DNA of 64,000 nt from Mucilaginibacter sp. SG564 (GCF_013149275.1 NZ_JABGNA010000001.1:62001-126000), one strand, 5' to 3'; counted from the stretch's first letter, positions 1-9,777 are shown. Made by a program: numbers and translations. Notes: generated from the sequence alone by a model not told the origin.

Positions 1-1
1 G

Positions 2-202
2 ATGATCGAGTTGAGACTGCTTGGCCTTAAGAATGCGGAAATAGCCCAGGTGCTTGATATTACGGAGAGGAAGGTTGAATATCACATGCGTGAAGCTATT
101 GAGCAGCTTGGCCATGCTATCCACAACGGTAATTTTGATAAAGCTACCATTGCTGGTGGATTGATGCTGATCAACCTGATACTTACAGTAACTGTCAGTT
201 AG
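2..202 (+). CDS. RNA polymerase sigma-70 factor, C-terminal end (partial)
   Basis: This is the C-terminal end of a protein that enters from the left edge; the Met at position 2 is probably internal. The visible part is sigma region 4: a helix-turn-helix of the form GLKNAEIAQVLDITERKVEYH that would contact the -35-like promoter element, followed by a short hydrophobic tail. Bacteroidetes sigma-70 factors of the TIGR02985 type commonly end this way. A FecR anti-sigma factor and an STN-type SusC follow, the usual order of a sigma/anti-sigma/outer-membrane receptor cascade. A LuxR-type HTH is possible because the N-terminus is missing, but the context favours sigma. Confidence 0.75.
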   Translation: MIELRLLGLKNAEIAQVLDITERKVEYHMREAIEQLGHAIHNGNFDKATIAGGLMLINLILTVTVS

Positions 203-225
203 TTTTAATACTAAAATGTAAAAGT

Positions 226-253
226 AAGCCGGTTTTAGATCCGGCTTTTTTTG
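226..253 (+). terminator. Intrinsic terminator after the sigma factor
   Basis: A 7-bp stem AAGCCGG/CCGGCTT with an 8-base loop is followed by a T run, 24 bases after the sigma stop codon. It implies that the sigma gene ends its own transcript and that fecR starts from a separate promoter or by read-through. Confidence 0.85.
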
Positions 254-346
254 TTTTATGGTATTTAACGAAAACTTAACAAATAGGTAATTATTTCTTT
301 AGGTGGAAACTGCCCCTGCCGCGCTCTTTAAATAAAATTAAAAAGC

Positions 347-1315
347 GTGAACTGGGAAACGATACTCAATTATGTAAACGGCGAATGCGGGCCTGATGAA
401 GCTCAGGATGTTATTGACTGGGCCAATGAGCAAACAGAACATCGCTATCTGCTTACTTACCTGGAGCGCAGGAAACAGCAACGGGAGCAGCCTCTAAAAC
501 AAAGCGACATTGATGAACAATGGCTGCACTTGCTTGATCGGATATTTGAACTGTCAAAGTCCGATAATAAGAAGGGCAAACAACGGCCTTATTGGTTTTC
601 TGGTATTGCAGCCAGCTTACTGTTGCTTTGCTTTTTAGGCTGGTTTTACGTGCAAAAAGTTAAACAAGGGTTTGGCAATGATTTGCAAACTCTGCAAAGC
701 GCACAGAATGTAGGCGGTCGGCTTACTTTACCCGATGGTACCCTGGTATTTATGGCTCCGAATTCAAAAATTAGCTATATAAATACATTTGGTACTGATA
801 AACGGGAGATTCAGTTAGCAGGAGAAGCCTTTTTTGATGTAAAACATGATGCTCGCAAGCCATTTATTATTCGTACAGACAATCATTTGGCGGTAACCGT
901 ATTGGGTACATCTTTTAATGTTTACTCGCGTCCCAAAACAAATATCGAAGTTAAGGTAGCCACTGGTTTGGTGGGTGTTACTGCAAATAATAAAACCAGC
1001 TATTTAAAGGCGGGTCAACAGCTTACTTATGAGATAAAAAGCCGCCAGGTAGCCATCGCGAAAGTAGATGCACACGATGCTTCATCCCTGCAAAATCAAA
1101 CCCTGTTTTTTGATAATAATAATGCCGATGAGATAGCCGAAAAATTGCAACGTTGGTATAATATCAAAATCGAAGTACAAGCATCAGCCCGTAAGCGAGC
1201 CCGTTTTAGCGGCGAAATGAAAGATAATGGTATTGGCAATCTTTTACCAGGTCTGAGCTATGCCACCGGCCTTAAATACCGATATAAAAACCCTCACACT
1301 ATTATAATATTCTGA
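347..1315 (+). CDS. FecR family anti-sigma factor
   Basis: This inner-membrane anti-sigma factor would relay a signal from the outer-membrane receptor to the sigma factor. It has a cytoplasmic N-terminal part (about 1-80), one transmembrane segment (about 84-103), a periplasmic FecR domain (about 115-215) and a C-terminal DUF4974-type domain (about 252-322) that in the family contacts the STN domain of SusC partners. The start is GTG at 347; an in-frame stop lies at 329-331 and no ATG lies between. Its 322 residues are normal for the family. The SusC gene follows after 6 bases, so the two are probably cotranscribed. Confidence 0.93.
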   Translation: MNWETILNYVNGECGPDEAQDVIDWANEQTEHRYLLTYLERRKQQREQPLKQSDIDEQWLHLLDRIFELSKSDNKKGKQRPYWFSGIAASLLLLCFLGWFYVQKVKQGFGNDLQTLQSAQNVGGRLTLPDGTLVFMAPNSKISYINTFGTDKREIQLAGEAFFDVKHDARKPFIIRTDNHLAVTVLGTSFNVYSRPKTNIEVKVATGLVGVTANNKTSYLKAGQQLTYEIKSRQVAIAKVDAHDASSLQNQTLFFDNNNADEIAEKLQRWYNIKIEVQASARKRARFSGEMKDNGIGNLLPGLSYATGLKYRYKNPHTIIIF

Positions 1316-1321
1316 TTAAGC

Positions 1322-4300
1322 ATGAAACAACTAAAACGCTCATTTTTTGTCCGGAAAAAACTCTGTCTGTTTTTGCTTTTGTTACTTTTTTCAGTAGCAA
1401 TACAGGCACAGACAAGTACTTCAGGTCAGTACAGTTTTGAAAAAAAACGTATTAGCGTACAAGCCATTGTAAACACACTCAAAGCTAAATATGGCTATAA
1501 GATATCTTTTGATGCCAATGTAAGTATGGGCATTATGGTAACACTGCCCGATGAAAATTTACCTTTTGACAGGCTCGCACAAGTATTGCAACAACAGGCA
1601 GGTATTGGTTTAAAAAATATCGATGGCAACCTGGTGATCAAAAAGTTGGATATGGTTATTGTAAGCGGCGTCGTAATATCTGTTGAAGATAAACTGCCCC
1701 TTGCCGGCGTTAGCGTAACCGACGAAAACAAAAAGTTGTTGACCTTTACCAATAATGATGGTAAGTTTTCTGCATTGGTATCGAGCGGCGGCTCTTTAAA
1801 TTTCTCTACCGTGGGTTTTGCCACACAGAGCCAGGTTTTTAGTAAGGCCACAGCAGGCATAACCATTACCATGGATAAATCAAACGCTACGCTGAACGAA
1901 GTAGTAGTTACCGCATTGGGTATTAAGCGTGATGAAAAGGCACTTGGTTATGCAGCCACGGTTGTACAGGGAAAACAGCTTACGGATGCGCTTTCCAGTA
2001 ATTGGAGTGACGCGCTTTCGGGCAAAGTGGCTGGTTTGAATATGGTGAGATCAAATTCAGGCCCAACTGGATCAAATAAGATCATATTACGTGGAGAAAA
2101 CAACCTTACCGGCGATAATGAAGCTCTGATTGTGGTTGATGGTGTAGTGATCAATAATGGTAGCGGCCGGCGTACAGGTATTTCCGGAGAAACTGTTTAT
2201 GGTACTGGAAGCGACAATATGCCTGCCGATTATGGCAGCAGTATCAATGATATTAACCCCGAAGACATTGAAAGCGTATCGGTATTAAAAGGGCCGGGCG
2301 CCGCAGCCTTGTACGGCCAGCGCGGTGCCAATGGCGCGGTTATTATCACTACCAAATCTGGCAGCGCCAAAAAGCATGGTTTGGGTATAACGGTTAACTC
2401 AAATGCATCTATAGAAAAAGTAAACCGCTGGCCCGATCTTCAGTTTGAATATGGGCAGGGCTTAGCCGGCGCATCCTATTATTCATATGGAGCCGGGCCA
2501 GATGGCGCAAGTACCAGTGGAACGAGTTCTGCTTATGGCCCCCGGTTTGACGGCCAAATGTTTTACCAGTTTGATCCGGTAACCCAAAAGCAATCCACCG
2601 TTAGGACTCCCTGGGTGCCTTACACAGATAAGCTTCACCAGTTTTTTAATACAGGGCAAACCTTTACCAACTCGGTAAGCATTGACGGCGGGTCGGATAA
2701 AACCACAGCCCGGTTTTCGGCTACTAATGTTAAGAACAATTGGATTGTTCCAAATACAGGTTATGGCCGTAATACAGTGGCCTTATCTGTCAATTCCAAG
2801 ATCAATGATAAGCTGACCATCAGCTCAAAAGTAAATTATCAGAACAAATTCAGCGATAACTTACCTGGAGCAGGTTATGGTAACCAATCGCTTATGTATT
2901 GGTTTATCTTCTGGCAACCCAGTGCCGACATTGATTGGCTCAAAAACTACTGGAAACTGGGACAAAAAGACCTCGCTATTGAGTATCCTTTCAGTTCATA
3001 TCCAGAAAATCCATACGCGGTAGCCTATGAGTTTATTAATAAATCAAACCGTAATGCGGTAACCGGGAATGTTCAGGCCACCTATAATATTACCAAGGCA
3101 CTGAGTTTGCAGGTCAGAACTTCTCTGGACATGGGCTATGAGCAGCGTGCGCAGGAGCGTCCGTATGATGCCGGAACTAAATATCCTAAAGGCTCTTATC
3201 GCACCCAAAACATTTTTTCGCAGGAGGTAAGCGGCGATTTCCTGTTGCGATATAATAAAGCCATAAATAAAGACATCACCTTAACCGGTACAGCCGGTGG
3301 CAGTATGCTACGTAATACTTACCGTGTAGATGAGGTAAGGGCCGACTCACTTAATATAGCTGGGATATATACCATGGCCAATTCCGCTGGTACGCTTATC
3401 ACTTTACCTTATAGTAGTAAGTATGCTATCAATAGCTTTTATGGTTTATTATCGGCCAGTTATAAAAACTTCCTATATGTAGATCTTACCGGCAGGCAGG
3501 ATTGGAACAGCGTTTTAGCTACTCCGCAAAGAACAGATAAGGTTGGGTTCTTTTATCCGTCGGCAAGTGCCAGTTTTATTTTATCTGATGCCTTTAAGCT
3601 GCCTACAGCCATCAGCTTTGCTAAAGTCAGGGTATCAGCATCAAGTGTTGGTAGTGGTAGTACAGTGCCCTACAGAACTTCATACTCCTATGGTTCAGCC
3701 GGGAGTACCTATTCTGGCGGAGCACAAAACCCGACAACATTGCCCGACGTAAACCTTGAACCTTTGCGTACCAATACTTATGAAGTTGGTTCAAACGTAC
3801 AATTGTTCAAAAATCGCTTGGGGTTTGACCTGGCCTTGTATTCGGGCGTTACTAAAAATCAAATATTAAACCGCGTTGTAGATGCTTCATCGGGCTACAG
3901 CCGTGCGGTTATTAATATTGGTAAGGTTGCCAATAAAGGTATTGAAGTAGCCCTGAACGGAACGCCGATATCGAATCCTAAAGGCGGTTTTGTTTGGACA
4001 ACCAACCTTATTTTCTCGGCTAACCGCAACAAGATAAAAGAACTTTCAGATAGTTCCGTTGTATTGCAAAACGGCCCCACAGGGGGCGGACAAATAGTAG
4101 CCAAAGTAGGCGGCAGCATGGGCGACCTGTATGGAAGGGGTTATCAACGGTCTCCGGATGGGCAGGTTGTTTTTGATCCTAAAACAGGTTTCGCGCTTAT
4201 CTCTCCCAATCTGGTATATCTCGGTAATACCTCACCCAAATGGAAAATGGGTTTGAGTAACGATTTCAGGTATAAACAATTTCATTTCAGCATTTTGTTT

Positions 4301-4771
4301 GATGCTCAATATGGTGCTGTGGCGTACTCGCTTACATCGTATAAACTGGCCGAACAAGGTAAAACAACCAATACCCTTCCAGGCCGATATAATGGTATCA
4401 TTGGTAATGGTGTGGTACAAAACCCTGATGGAAGCTACCGTAAAAACGATGTAGTGGCTCTCGATATTGACCAGTATTATCAATCCAATTTTGGAGCCAA
4501 CAATGCCGAAGGAGCCACCTATAGCACCAATTTTATCAAACTCAGGGAAGCCAGGTTTGACTATACATTGCCAGCCCGGCTTTCTTCCAGGTTGGGTATA
4601 CAGCGGGCTACAATTGGCGTGTACGGTCGTGACCTGTTCATTTGGACAAAATGGCCGGGTTTTGATCCAGAGTTTGGTACGCTCAGCGGCTCAGATATTA
4701 CACAGGGTTTTGAAATTGGCCAGTTCCCCTCAACCAGAACAATGGGCGTAAACCTCGTTATCTCACTTTAA
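1322..4771 (+). CDS. SusC/RagA TonB-linked outer membrane receptor with STN domain
   Basis: This is a TonB-dependent outer-membrane transporter that would pair with the following SusD. It has a signal peptide ending near residue 30, an STN (secretin/TonB N-terminal) domain at about 38-110 for signalling to FecR, a carboxypeptidase-regulatory-like beta domain at about 112-185, a plug domain at about 195-315 and a C-terminal beta barrel. At 1149 residues it is longer than the other two SusC proteins here because only it has the STN domain. That domain and the adjacent FecR make it a transducer as well as a transporter. The substrate is unknown; no degradative enzyme is encoded beside it. Confidence 0.95.
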   Translation: MKQLKRSFFVRKKLCLFLLLLLFSVAIQAQTSTSGQYSFEKKRISVQAIVNTLKAKYGYKISFDANVSMGIMVTLPDENLPFDRLAQVLQQQAGIGLKNIDGNLVIKKLDMVIVSGVVISVEDKLPLAGVSVTDENKKLLTFTNNDGKFSALVSSGGSLNFSTVGFATQSQVFSKATAGITITMDKSNATLNEVVVTALGIKRDEKALGYAATVVQGKQLTDALSSNWSDALSGKVAGLNMVRSNSGPTGSNKIILRGENNLTGDNEALIVVDGVVINNGSGRRTGISGETVYGTGSDNMPADYGSSINDINPEDIESVSVLKGPGAAALYGQRGANGAVIITTKSGSAKKHGLGITVNSNASIEKVNRWPDLQFEYGQGLAGASYYSYGAGPDGASTSGTSSAYGPRFDGQMFYQFDPVTQKQSTVRTPWVPYTDKLHQFFNTGQTFTNSVSIDGGSDKTTARFSATNVKNNWIVPNTGYGRNTVALSVNSKINDKLTISSKVNYQNKFSDNLPGAGYGNQSLMYWFIFWQPSADIDWLKNYWKLGQKDLAIEYPFSSYPENPYAVAYEFINKSNRNAVTGNVQATYNITKALSLQVRTSLDMGYEQRAQERPYDAGTKYPKGSYRTQNIFSQEVSGDFLLRYNKAINKDITLTGTAGGSMLRNTYRVDEVRADSLNIAGIYTMANSAGTLITLPYSSKYAINSFYGLLSASYKNFLYVDLTGRQDWNSVLATPQRTDKVGFFYPSASASFILSDAFKLPTAISFAKVRVSASSVGSGSTVPYRTSYSYGSAGSTYSGGAQNPTTLPDVNLEPLRTNTYEVGSNVQLFKNRLGFDLALYSGVTKNQILNRVVDASSGYSRAVINIGKVANKGIEVALNGTPISNPKGGFVWTTNLIFSANRNKIKELSDSSVVLQNGPTGGGQIVAKVGGSMGDLYGRGYQRSPDGQVVFDPKTGFALISPNLVYLGNTSPKWKMGLSNDFRYKQFHFSILFDAQYGAVAYSLTSYKLAEQGKTTNTLPGRYNGIIGNGVVQNPDGSYRKNDVVALDIDQYYQSNFGANNAEGATYSTNFIKLREARFDYTLPARLSSRLGIQRATIGVYGRDLFIWTKWPGFDPEFGTLSGSDITQGFEIGQFPSTRTMGVNLVISL

Positions 4772-4782
4772 TTAGCAGAACA

Positions 4783-6273
4783 ATGAAAAAGAATATTTAT
4801 AAAGTTATTTGTGCGGTGGTGCTTTTTGCAGCGGTTCAGCCATCATGTAAAAAGGATTTTGAATCCATCAATACCGACCCGAATGCATCGCCAACAACTA
4901 CGCCTAAGCAATTACTGGCCCCTGCATTGGTAAATGTGTTAACTACCAATATGCTACGCAGCCGTACTTATAATAACGAACTGATGCAGGTCACCGTAAA
5001 TCAAAGTGACTCTGAAGGCCAGGTTTTCCGGTACGATATCAAAAATACCTGGGGCGATTATACCTGGAACAACTGGTATTTGCAGTTAACCAACTTTAAA
5101 TCAATATATGACATAGCCGGGCAAACCGTTACCTTAAATAAAGGCTACCAGGGTATATCGCTCATCTGCCAGGCCTGGATCTATTCCATGCTTACTGATA
5201 CTTTCGGGGATGTGCCTTATTCACAGTCAAACCAAGGCCGTAACCTGAATTTTCAGCCTGCATTTGACAAACAGAAGGATATATACTTAGGTATATTTAA
5301 ACAGTTGGAAGACGCCAATACCCTATTAAATGGTGCGGCAAATGTGGCATCTTCAAGTGACCCGGTTTTTAACGGCAATACCACCCTGTGGCGTAAATTT
5401 GGCAATTCATTATACCTGCGCTTATTGCTGCGTATTTCGGGTAAGGCCGAGGTTGCTGCGGACTGTATTGCGAAAATTAAAGATATTGTGGATAATAACC
5501 CCGGCACTTATCCCATCATGGCCAGTAATGCCGAATCTGCTGTTTTGAAGTGGACAGGTTCAGGCTACTTAACTTCGCCGTTTATTGCGGGGGTTCGGGC
5601 GCAGGACTTTACAGCGCCGTCTTTATGCTCATTCTTTATTGATAATTTAACCAAATGGTCTGATCCCCGTTTATTTCAGAATAGCTGGGCAATCGCTACT
5701 TATGGTGGCGGATATGTGGGTGTACCCAGTGGCTATGCACCTGGTAATGCGCCAATCAAGAAATCATATTTCTATTCTACCACCTCTGCCAAAACGCTCA
5801 TGAATGAACCTTTAATGGGTAATATCATGAATTATGCCGAGCTGCAGTTTATACTGGCCGAGGCCGCTGCCAAAGGTTGGATATCCAAATCTGCGCAAAC
5901 CTATTATGATAGCGGCGTTATTAATGCCATTACTTTCTGGATACCTACTTTTAACATACCTGTAGCAACCTATGAAGCTACCGCAGATATCACCTGGAAC
6001 GATTCGGCATCACTTGACGATAAAATGGAGATGATACATGTTCAAAAGTATTACACCCTGTTCTGGACCGATTTTGAGCAATGGTTTGAATATCGCCGCA
6101 CTGGTCACCCGGTATTGCCAAAGGGAGCGGGTTTGCTAAATGGTGGTGTAATGCCTGCCCGTATCGTTTATCCGGTTTATGTACAATCGGCCAATCCAAC
6201 AAATTATAAAGCAGCAGTGGCGTCACAGGGACCAGACTTACTGAATACGCAAGTTTGGTGGCAAAAGCCCTAA
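4783..6273 (+). CDS. SusD/RagB family lipoprotein (SusD-like_2 type)
   Basis: This is a surface ligand-binding lipoprotein partner of the SusC encoded 11 bases upstream. The N-terminus has a short hydrophobic segment and a lipobox Cys at residue 22 (QPSCKKD). The early INTDPNAS segment and the all-helical body fit the SusD-like_2 family, which is often linked to peptide or unknown ligands rather than classical glycans (family knowledge). Its length of 496 residues is typical. The operon continues into a DUF5689 lipoprotein. Confidence 0.93.
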   Translation: MKKNIYKVICAVVLFAAVQPSCKKDFESINTDPNASPTTTPKQLLAPALVNVLTTNMLRSRTYNNELMQVTVNQSDSEGQVFRYDIKNTWGDYTWNNWYLQLTNFKSIYDIAGQTVTLNKGYQGISLICQAWIYSMLTDTFGDVPYSQSNQGRNLNFQPAFDKQKDIYLGIFKQLEDANTLLNGAANVASSSDPVFNGNTTLWRKFGNSLYLRLLLRISGKAEVAADCIAKIKDIVDNNPGTYPIMASNAESAVLKWTGSGYLTSPFIAGVRAQDFTAPSLCSFFIDNLTKWSDPRLFQNSWAIATYGGGYVGVPSGYAPGNAPIKKSYFYSTTSAKTLMNEPLMGNIMNYAELQFILAEAAAKGWISKSAQTYYDSGVINAITFWIPTFNIPVATYEATADITWNDSASLDDKMEMIHVQKYYTLFWTDFEQWFEYRRTGHPVLPKGAGLLNGGVMPARIVYPVYVQSANPTNYKAAVASQGPDLLNTQVWWQKP

Positions 6274-6312
6274 TTGTTTTAACTGAATGATTTATCACGA
6301 TATCCATTGAAA

Positions 6313-7848
6313 ATGAAAAAGATATTATTTTACACTTTGTTGCTGCTTTGCTCAGCTATACTAATGCAGGGCTGTACCAAGGCAAATAATTACCCTGGCG
6401 GGGTACTGGCCTCGGTTATAGCTGTAGCCGACATCAGAACTATATATAAAGGGGCTGATGTTACCCTCGATACCAAAAATCTGTTCGGCGCGCACCAAAT
6501 GACTGGTATTGTAATTTCGGATGCGGCAGGAGGTAATATGCCCACAGGTTTACTGGTGGTACAAAACAACCGCAGGGCAAAGCTAAGAGGCATATCCATA
6601 CCTTTAGGCGCCGCGGCTTCCAGCTATGCACCCGGCGACTCGGTGCTGATAGATATAACCGGAGGGGTACTAAAGCGGGTTAACGGCACTTTGCAGATAA
6701 CCGGTATACAGCCTGCTGCGGTTACAAAGGTTTCTTCAAACAACACAATAGCCAGCCAGAAGGTGGCAACCAATACACTGAGGGCAAGTCTGGATAATTA
6801 TGAAAGCACCCTGGTTACTATATCTAAAGCCGGTTTTGATCCATTGCCCACATCAACAGATACTTATGCCGGAGATAAGGTGATAAGCGATGGTTATGGT
6901 AAAGTTACCCTGCATACAGAAGCTTCGGCTGCATTTGCTGGTAAAAACTTACCACTAAGTGCCAACTTCGCGGCTATTGTATTTGGTGCAGATAGCAGCA
7001 TCAGTACAGTAATTCCACAGCTGCGTATGCGTACCATTGACGACGCATTTATACTGGCAACCGACATTGCCCCTATGGTGATTAGTGGTTTCCTGACCGA
7101 TCCGGCGGGTACCGATGCCAATTATGAGTACATACAGCTATTGGCTACCCGCGATATTGATTTTTCGACGGAGAACTTTACCGTAGTAACTACTAATAAT
7201 GCAGGCGCATCAACGCCTTCGGGTTACCCGGTGAATGGCTGGGCCATGGGCGATCTGAGAACTTACAAAATTGAGCTCAAGTCTGGTAAAGTAACAAAGG
7301 GTACTTATTTTTATGTTGGCGGAACAGGTAAAAAAATAGATGGTTCAGCGTCAACTGATATAAGCTCATCCAACTGGATAGGAGCGTTCAATTACTCAAC
7401 GGCCAACAGCCCAAATTTTAATAGCGATCCATCATCGGCATTTGGTACCAAAACCAGTAATCTATTAGCTAACAGTGGTAACGCAGCGGGTGTTGCCGTA
7501 TTTACCGGTACCAATATTACGGCAGCCAGTAAACCTGTTGACGTGATATTTTACGGAACTGGTGGTAATTTATATGATGCCAGCGCGAATGTAGGCTACC
7601 GCATTACCAACAACGATTTTTACGATGTAAAGAATCCCGTAACCCAGGCAGATCAGCCGTTTAACAGGCAGGGAACCAATACCGCAGCATGTACGCTTCC
7701 GGTATCGGGTAGTTTTGCCCAGTTGGGTGGGGAATATAACCCGGCTATAGGCCGGTGGACGCTTAGCCGAAGCACTACCAATTTACCACTATCCAATAGT
7801 TCGGTGATTACAGATATTGAAGGCGACAAAGCTACCAGGCTCAAATAG
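6313..7848 (+). CDS. DUF5689 domain-containing surface lipoprotein
   Basis: The protein begins with a lipoprotein signal (LLLLCSAILMQGCTK, Cys near residue 21). A DUF5689-like N-terminal half (about 35-245) with OB-like beta strands follows, then a C-terminal beta-rich half resembling lamin-tail or adhesion modules. DUF5689 proteins are commonly the third gene of SusCD loci in Bacteroidota; their role is unknown but a surface-exposed binding role is usual speculation. I start at ATG 6313; an in-frame TTG at 6307 would add only two residues. A terminator follows, closing the fecR-susC-susD-DUF5689 unit. Confidence 0.82.
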   Translation: MKKILFYTLLLLCSAILMQGCTKANNYPGGVLASVIAVADIRTIYKGADVTLDTKNLFGAHQMTGIVISDAAGGNMPTGLLVVQNNRRAKLRGISIPLGAAASSYAPGDSVLIDITGGVLKRVNGTLQITGIQPAAVTKVSSNNTIASQKVATNTLRASLDNYESTLVTISKAGFDPLPTSTDTYAGDKVISDGYGKVTLHTEASAAFAGKNLPLSANFAAIVFGADSSISTVIPQLRMRTIDDAFILATDIAPMVISGFLTDPAGTDANYEYIQLLATRDIDFSTENFTVVTTNNAGASTPSGYPVNGWAMGDLRTYKIELKSGKVTKGTYFYVGGTGKKIDGSASTDISSSNWIGAFNYSTANSPNFNSDPSSAFGTKTSNLLANSGNAAGVAVFTGTNITAASKPVDVIFYGTGGNLYDASANVGYRITNNDFYDVKNPVTQADQPFNRQGTNTAACTLPVSGSFAQLGGEYNPAIGRWTLSRSTTNLPLSNSSVITDIEGDKATRLK

Positions 7849-7870
7849 CGGAGTTACTTCATTTGTGTTA

Positions 7871-7907
7871 GAGGCTGTATCATCATCATGATCAGCCTCT
7901 TTTTTTA
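7871..7907 (+). terminator. Intrinsic terminator of the first SusCD operon
   Basis: The stem GAGGCTG/CAGCCTC surrounds a 15-base loop that itself contains ATCATGAT, and eight T residues follow. It lies 23 bases after the DUF5689 stop. Confidence 0.88.
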
Positions 7908-7968
7908 TTTGATCTATCCGGATACTCCATCATGAACTGATGTATAGCCCGGCTTAACTTAACTGACA

Positions 7969-8075
7969 AAAAGTGGGTTTACATGGTTTACATAATTCAG
8001 GGTTTACATTGATTTAACTATTTGATAATCAATAAATTAAATATTTTATCCTAAAAAAAGTGTAAACCCACTTTT
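7969..8075. repeat. 15-bp inverted repeat with iterated GGTTTACAT motif
   Basis: A perfect 15-bp inverted repeat (AAAAGTGGGTTTACA at 7969-7983, its complement at 8061-8075) encloses about 77 bp of AT-rich DNA. GGTTTACAT occurs three times in direct orientation (7976-7984, 7985-7993, 8001-8009), and the right arm carries the inverted form. No target duplication or ORF is visible. It could be a miniature mobile element or an operator array between two converging transcripts. Confidence 0.6.
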
Positions 8076-8128
8076 GTATACTTATTACCGGCTAAATTTC
8101 AATTCATCAATGACACATCACCTTTTTA

Positions 8129-8902
8129 TTACCACCATTTTAGCGGGAATTCGATCTTATCAACCGAGCCCACAACCAGGTCGGGTTTAAAGGCGTAGTG
8201 GCTCAGTTGGTCTTTGGATGATATTCCGGAAAGCACCAGTATAGTTTTATAACCCATTTGCACGCCGCCTTGTATATCGGTTTCCATGGTATCGCCAACT
8301 ACGGTGGTTTCGGCGGTTTCGAGCCCCAGGAATTTACGGGCCGAGCGCATCATTACCGGGCTTGGCTTGCCGGTTACAAATGCCTTACGGCCGGTTGCTT
8401 CTTCTATCATAGCTGTTGTTGCCGCTATACCCAGGTTGTTCCAGCCGGGTTTTTTTGGTGATGGATCACGGTTGGTGGTGATGAATTTGGCACCCGCCAG
8501 TATCATATCTACCGCGCGCTGAACCATTTCCAGGGTAAAATTGCGACCCTCGCCCAGAACCACAAATTCGGGGTCGGTATCAACCAGGGTTATGCCGTTT
8601 TCATGCAGGCTGGTGAGCAAACCGCCTTCGCCAAGTACGTAAGCAGTACCATTCGGACTTTGATCGCCCAGGAATTTGCCCGTAGCCATAGCACTGGTAT
8701 ACACATGTTTAGCCTCAACGGTTATACCCAGCCTCTTCAGCTTACGAACCACTTCCAGACTGGTTCGCTGGCTGTTGTTGGTCATAAAGGCAAAGGGGAT
8801 GCCCTTTTCAAGCAGGTGGTTTATAAATTTATCGGCACCATATATCAGCTCATCACCGCTGTATATTACACCATCCATATCAATAAGCAGTCCTTGTTTC
8901 AT
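8129..8902 (-). CDS. HAD-IIA family hydrolase (NagD-like phosphatase)
   Basis: This is a cytoplasmic HAD-superfamily phosphatase. Motif I is DMDGVIY with D8 as nucleophile and D10 as general acid, motif II is T41 in MTNNS, motif III is the Lys in GKPSP, and motif IV is GDTMETD, which binds Mg2+. The C2-type cap between motifs II and III and the length of 257 residues fit the NagD/AraL group, which dephosphorylates sugar phosphates and nucleotides. The substrate cannot be read from sequence. The gene stands alone on the minus strand, about 115 bp from a MITE-like element. Confidence 0.93.
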   Translation of the reverse strand: MKQGLLIDMDGVIYSGDELIYGADKFINHLLEKGIPFAFMTNNSQRTSLEVVRKLKRLGITVEAKHVYTSAMATGKFLGDQSPNGTAYVLGEGGLLTSLHENGITLVDTDPEFVVLGEGRNFTLEMVQRAVDMILAGAKFITTNRDPSPKKPGWNNLGIAATTAMIEEATGRKAFVTGKPSPVMMRSARKFLGLETAETTVVGDTMETDIQGGVQMGYKTILVLSGISSKDQLSHYAFKPDLVVGSVDKIEFPLKWW

Positions 8903-9016
8903 TTTTTTAAGATTATAGGCTTGTTAGGTTTATCCAACAAAATCAAATGTAATATTAACATGTTTAATGATCGAATAAAAATTGCAGAACATATTCTAAG
9001 AGCGGGGCCTGGATCA

Positions 9017-9161
9017 AAAACTTTTTAAACCTTGAATTTTAACATTTTTTGAGCCAAAAAAACACCGAAAATGATTTAAAAGCATTCGAAAAATATCGAT
9101 TCTAATACTTTTAACAAATTTCCGCCTGATTTTAACGGGTTTTAAAAGTTTAAAAAGTTTT
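9017..9161. repeat. MITE-like element, copy A (145 bp)
   Basis: AAAACTTTTTAAAC at 9017-9030 and its exact complement at 9148-9161 bound an AT-rich segment without an ORF. A second copy with the same ends, nearly the same length and matching internal blocks (AACAAATTT, ACGGGTTTT) is at 54733-54876. Both lie downstream of a minus-strand methyltransferase gene and upstream of the next minus-strand gene. Confidence 0.75.
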
Positions 9162-9174
9162 ACTGTATTAATGA

Positions 9175-9777
9175 TTACCGGTACATAAAAACCGTAAAGT
9201 CCTCATTACTATAATCATTTTTTAGTACCACGCGTTGGCTTAGTTGCCGGCAATGGGTCATGATCACATCTGGGTTATAGGCCGCTAACAAGCCGTTGGG
9301 AATAATATGCTTCAGCAGGTTAAAGGCAAGGCCTTTTCTGCAATGGTCATACAAACGGGTAATGGCCTTGAAAATAAAATCAGGGTCGGCATTGTAATAA
9401 TTGAGTGATCCGCTGGCCATTACATAATCGGCAACAGGTATATCATCGGTCATAAAATCGCCGCGGATAAAAGCGGTGGCTTCCCAGTCCTGAAATCTGC
9501 GCGTAGCTTCGTCAAACAGCTCCGGGATCTGTTCCATGCCATAATAAACAATATCGGGATACAATTCGTGCAGGTAGGAGCGGAGGTCGCCATGGCCACA
9601 CCCGGCATCCAGTACAGAATGGCCGTTCAGATCGGTCATATGAGCCAGTACATCAAAACGGATAATCTGGCTTTCGGTATCGCGCCAGCCCAGGGCCTCG
9701 GGGCCTCGGTTGTCATGCAGGGCAATCATATACCGGTGGTAGCCAAACACAGCTGCAGAATCGGGCGAAATACTCAT
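9175..9777 (-). CDS. Class I SAM-dependent methyltransferase
   Basis: This is a small cytoplasmic methyltransferase of 200 residues. The SAM-binding motif I is VLDAGCGHGDL at about 55-65, an acidic residue closes strand 2 (GMEQ), and the motif near 115-125 (VADYVMASGSLNYY) is the motif-IV region. The sequence is close in style to small Bacteroidetes methyltransferases of unknown substrate. It is divergent from the lipoprotein gene at 9832, and the 54-bp gap must hold both starts. Confidence 0.88.
   Translation of the reverse strand: MSISPDSAAVFGYHRYMIALHDNRGPEALGWRDTESQIIRFDVLAHMTDLNGHSVLDAGCGHGDLRSYLHELYPDIVYYGMEQIPELFDEATRRFQDWEATAFIRGDFMTDDIPVADYVMASGSLNYYNADPDFIFKAITRLYDHCRKGLAFNLLKHIIPNGLLAAYNPDVIMTHCRQLSQRVVLKNDYSNEDFTVFMYR

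Noticed and set aside
1495..1872. Antisense frames within the SusC, SusD, sulfatase and kinase genes
   Set aside because: They are shadows of strongly supported coding sequences on the other strand or frame and carry no recognisable domains.
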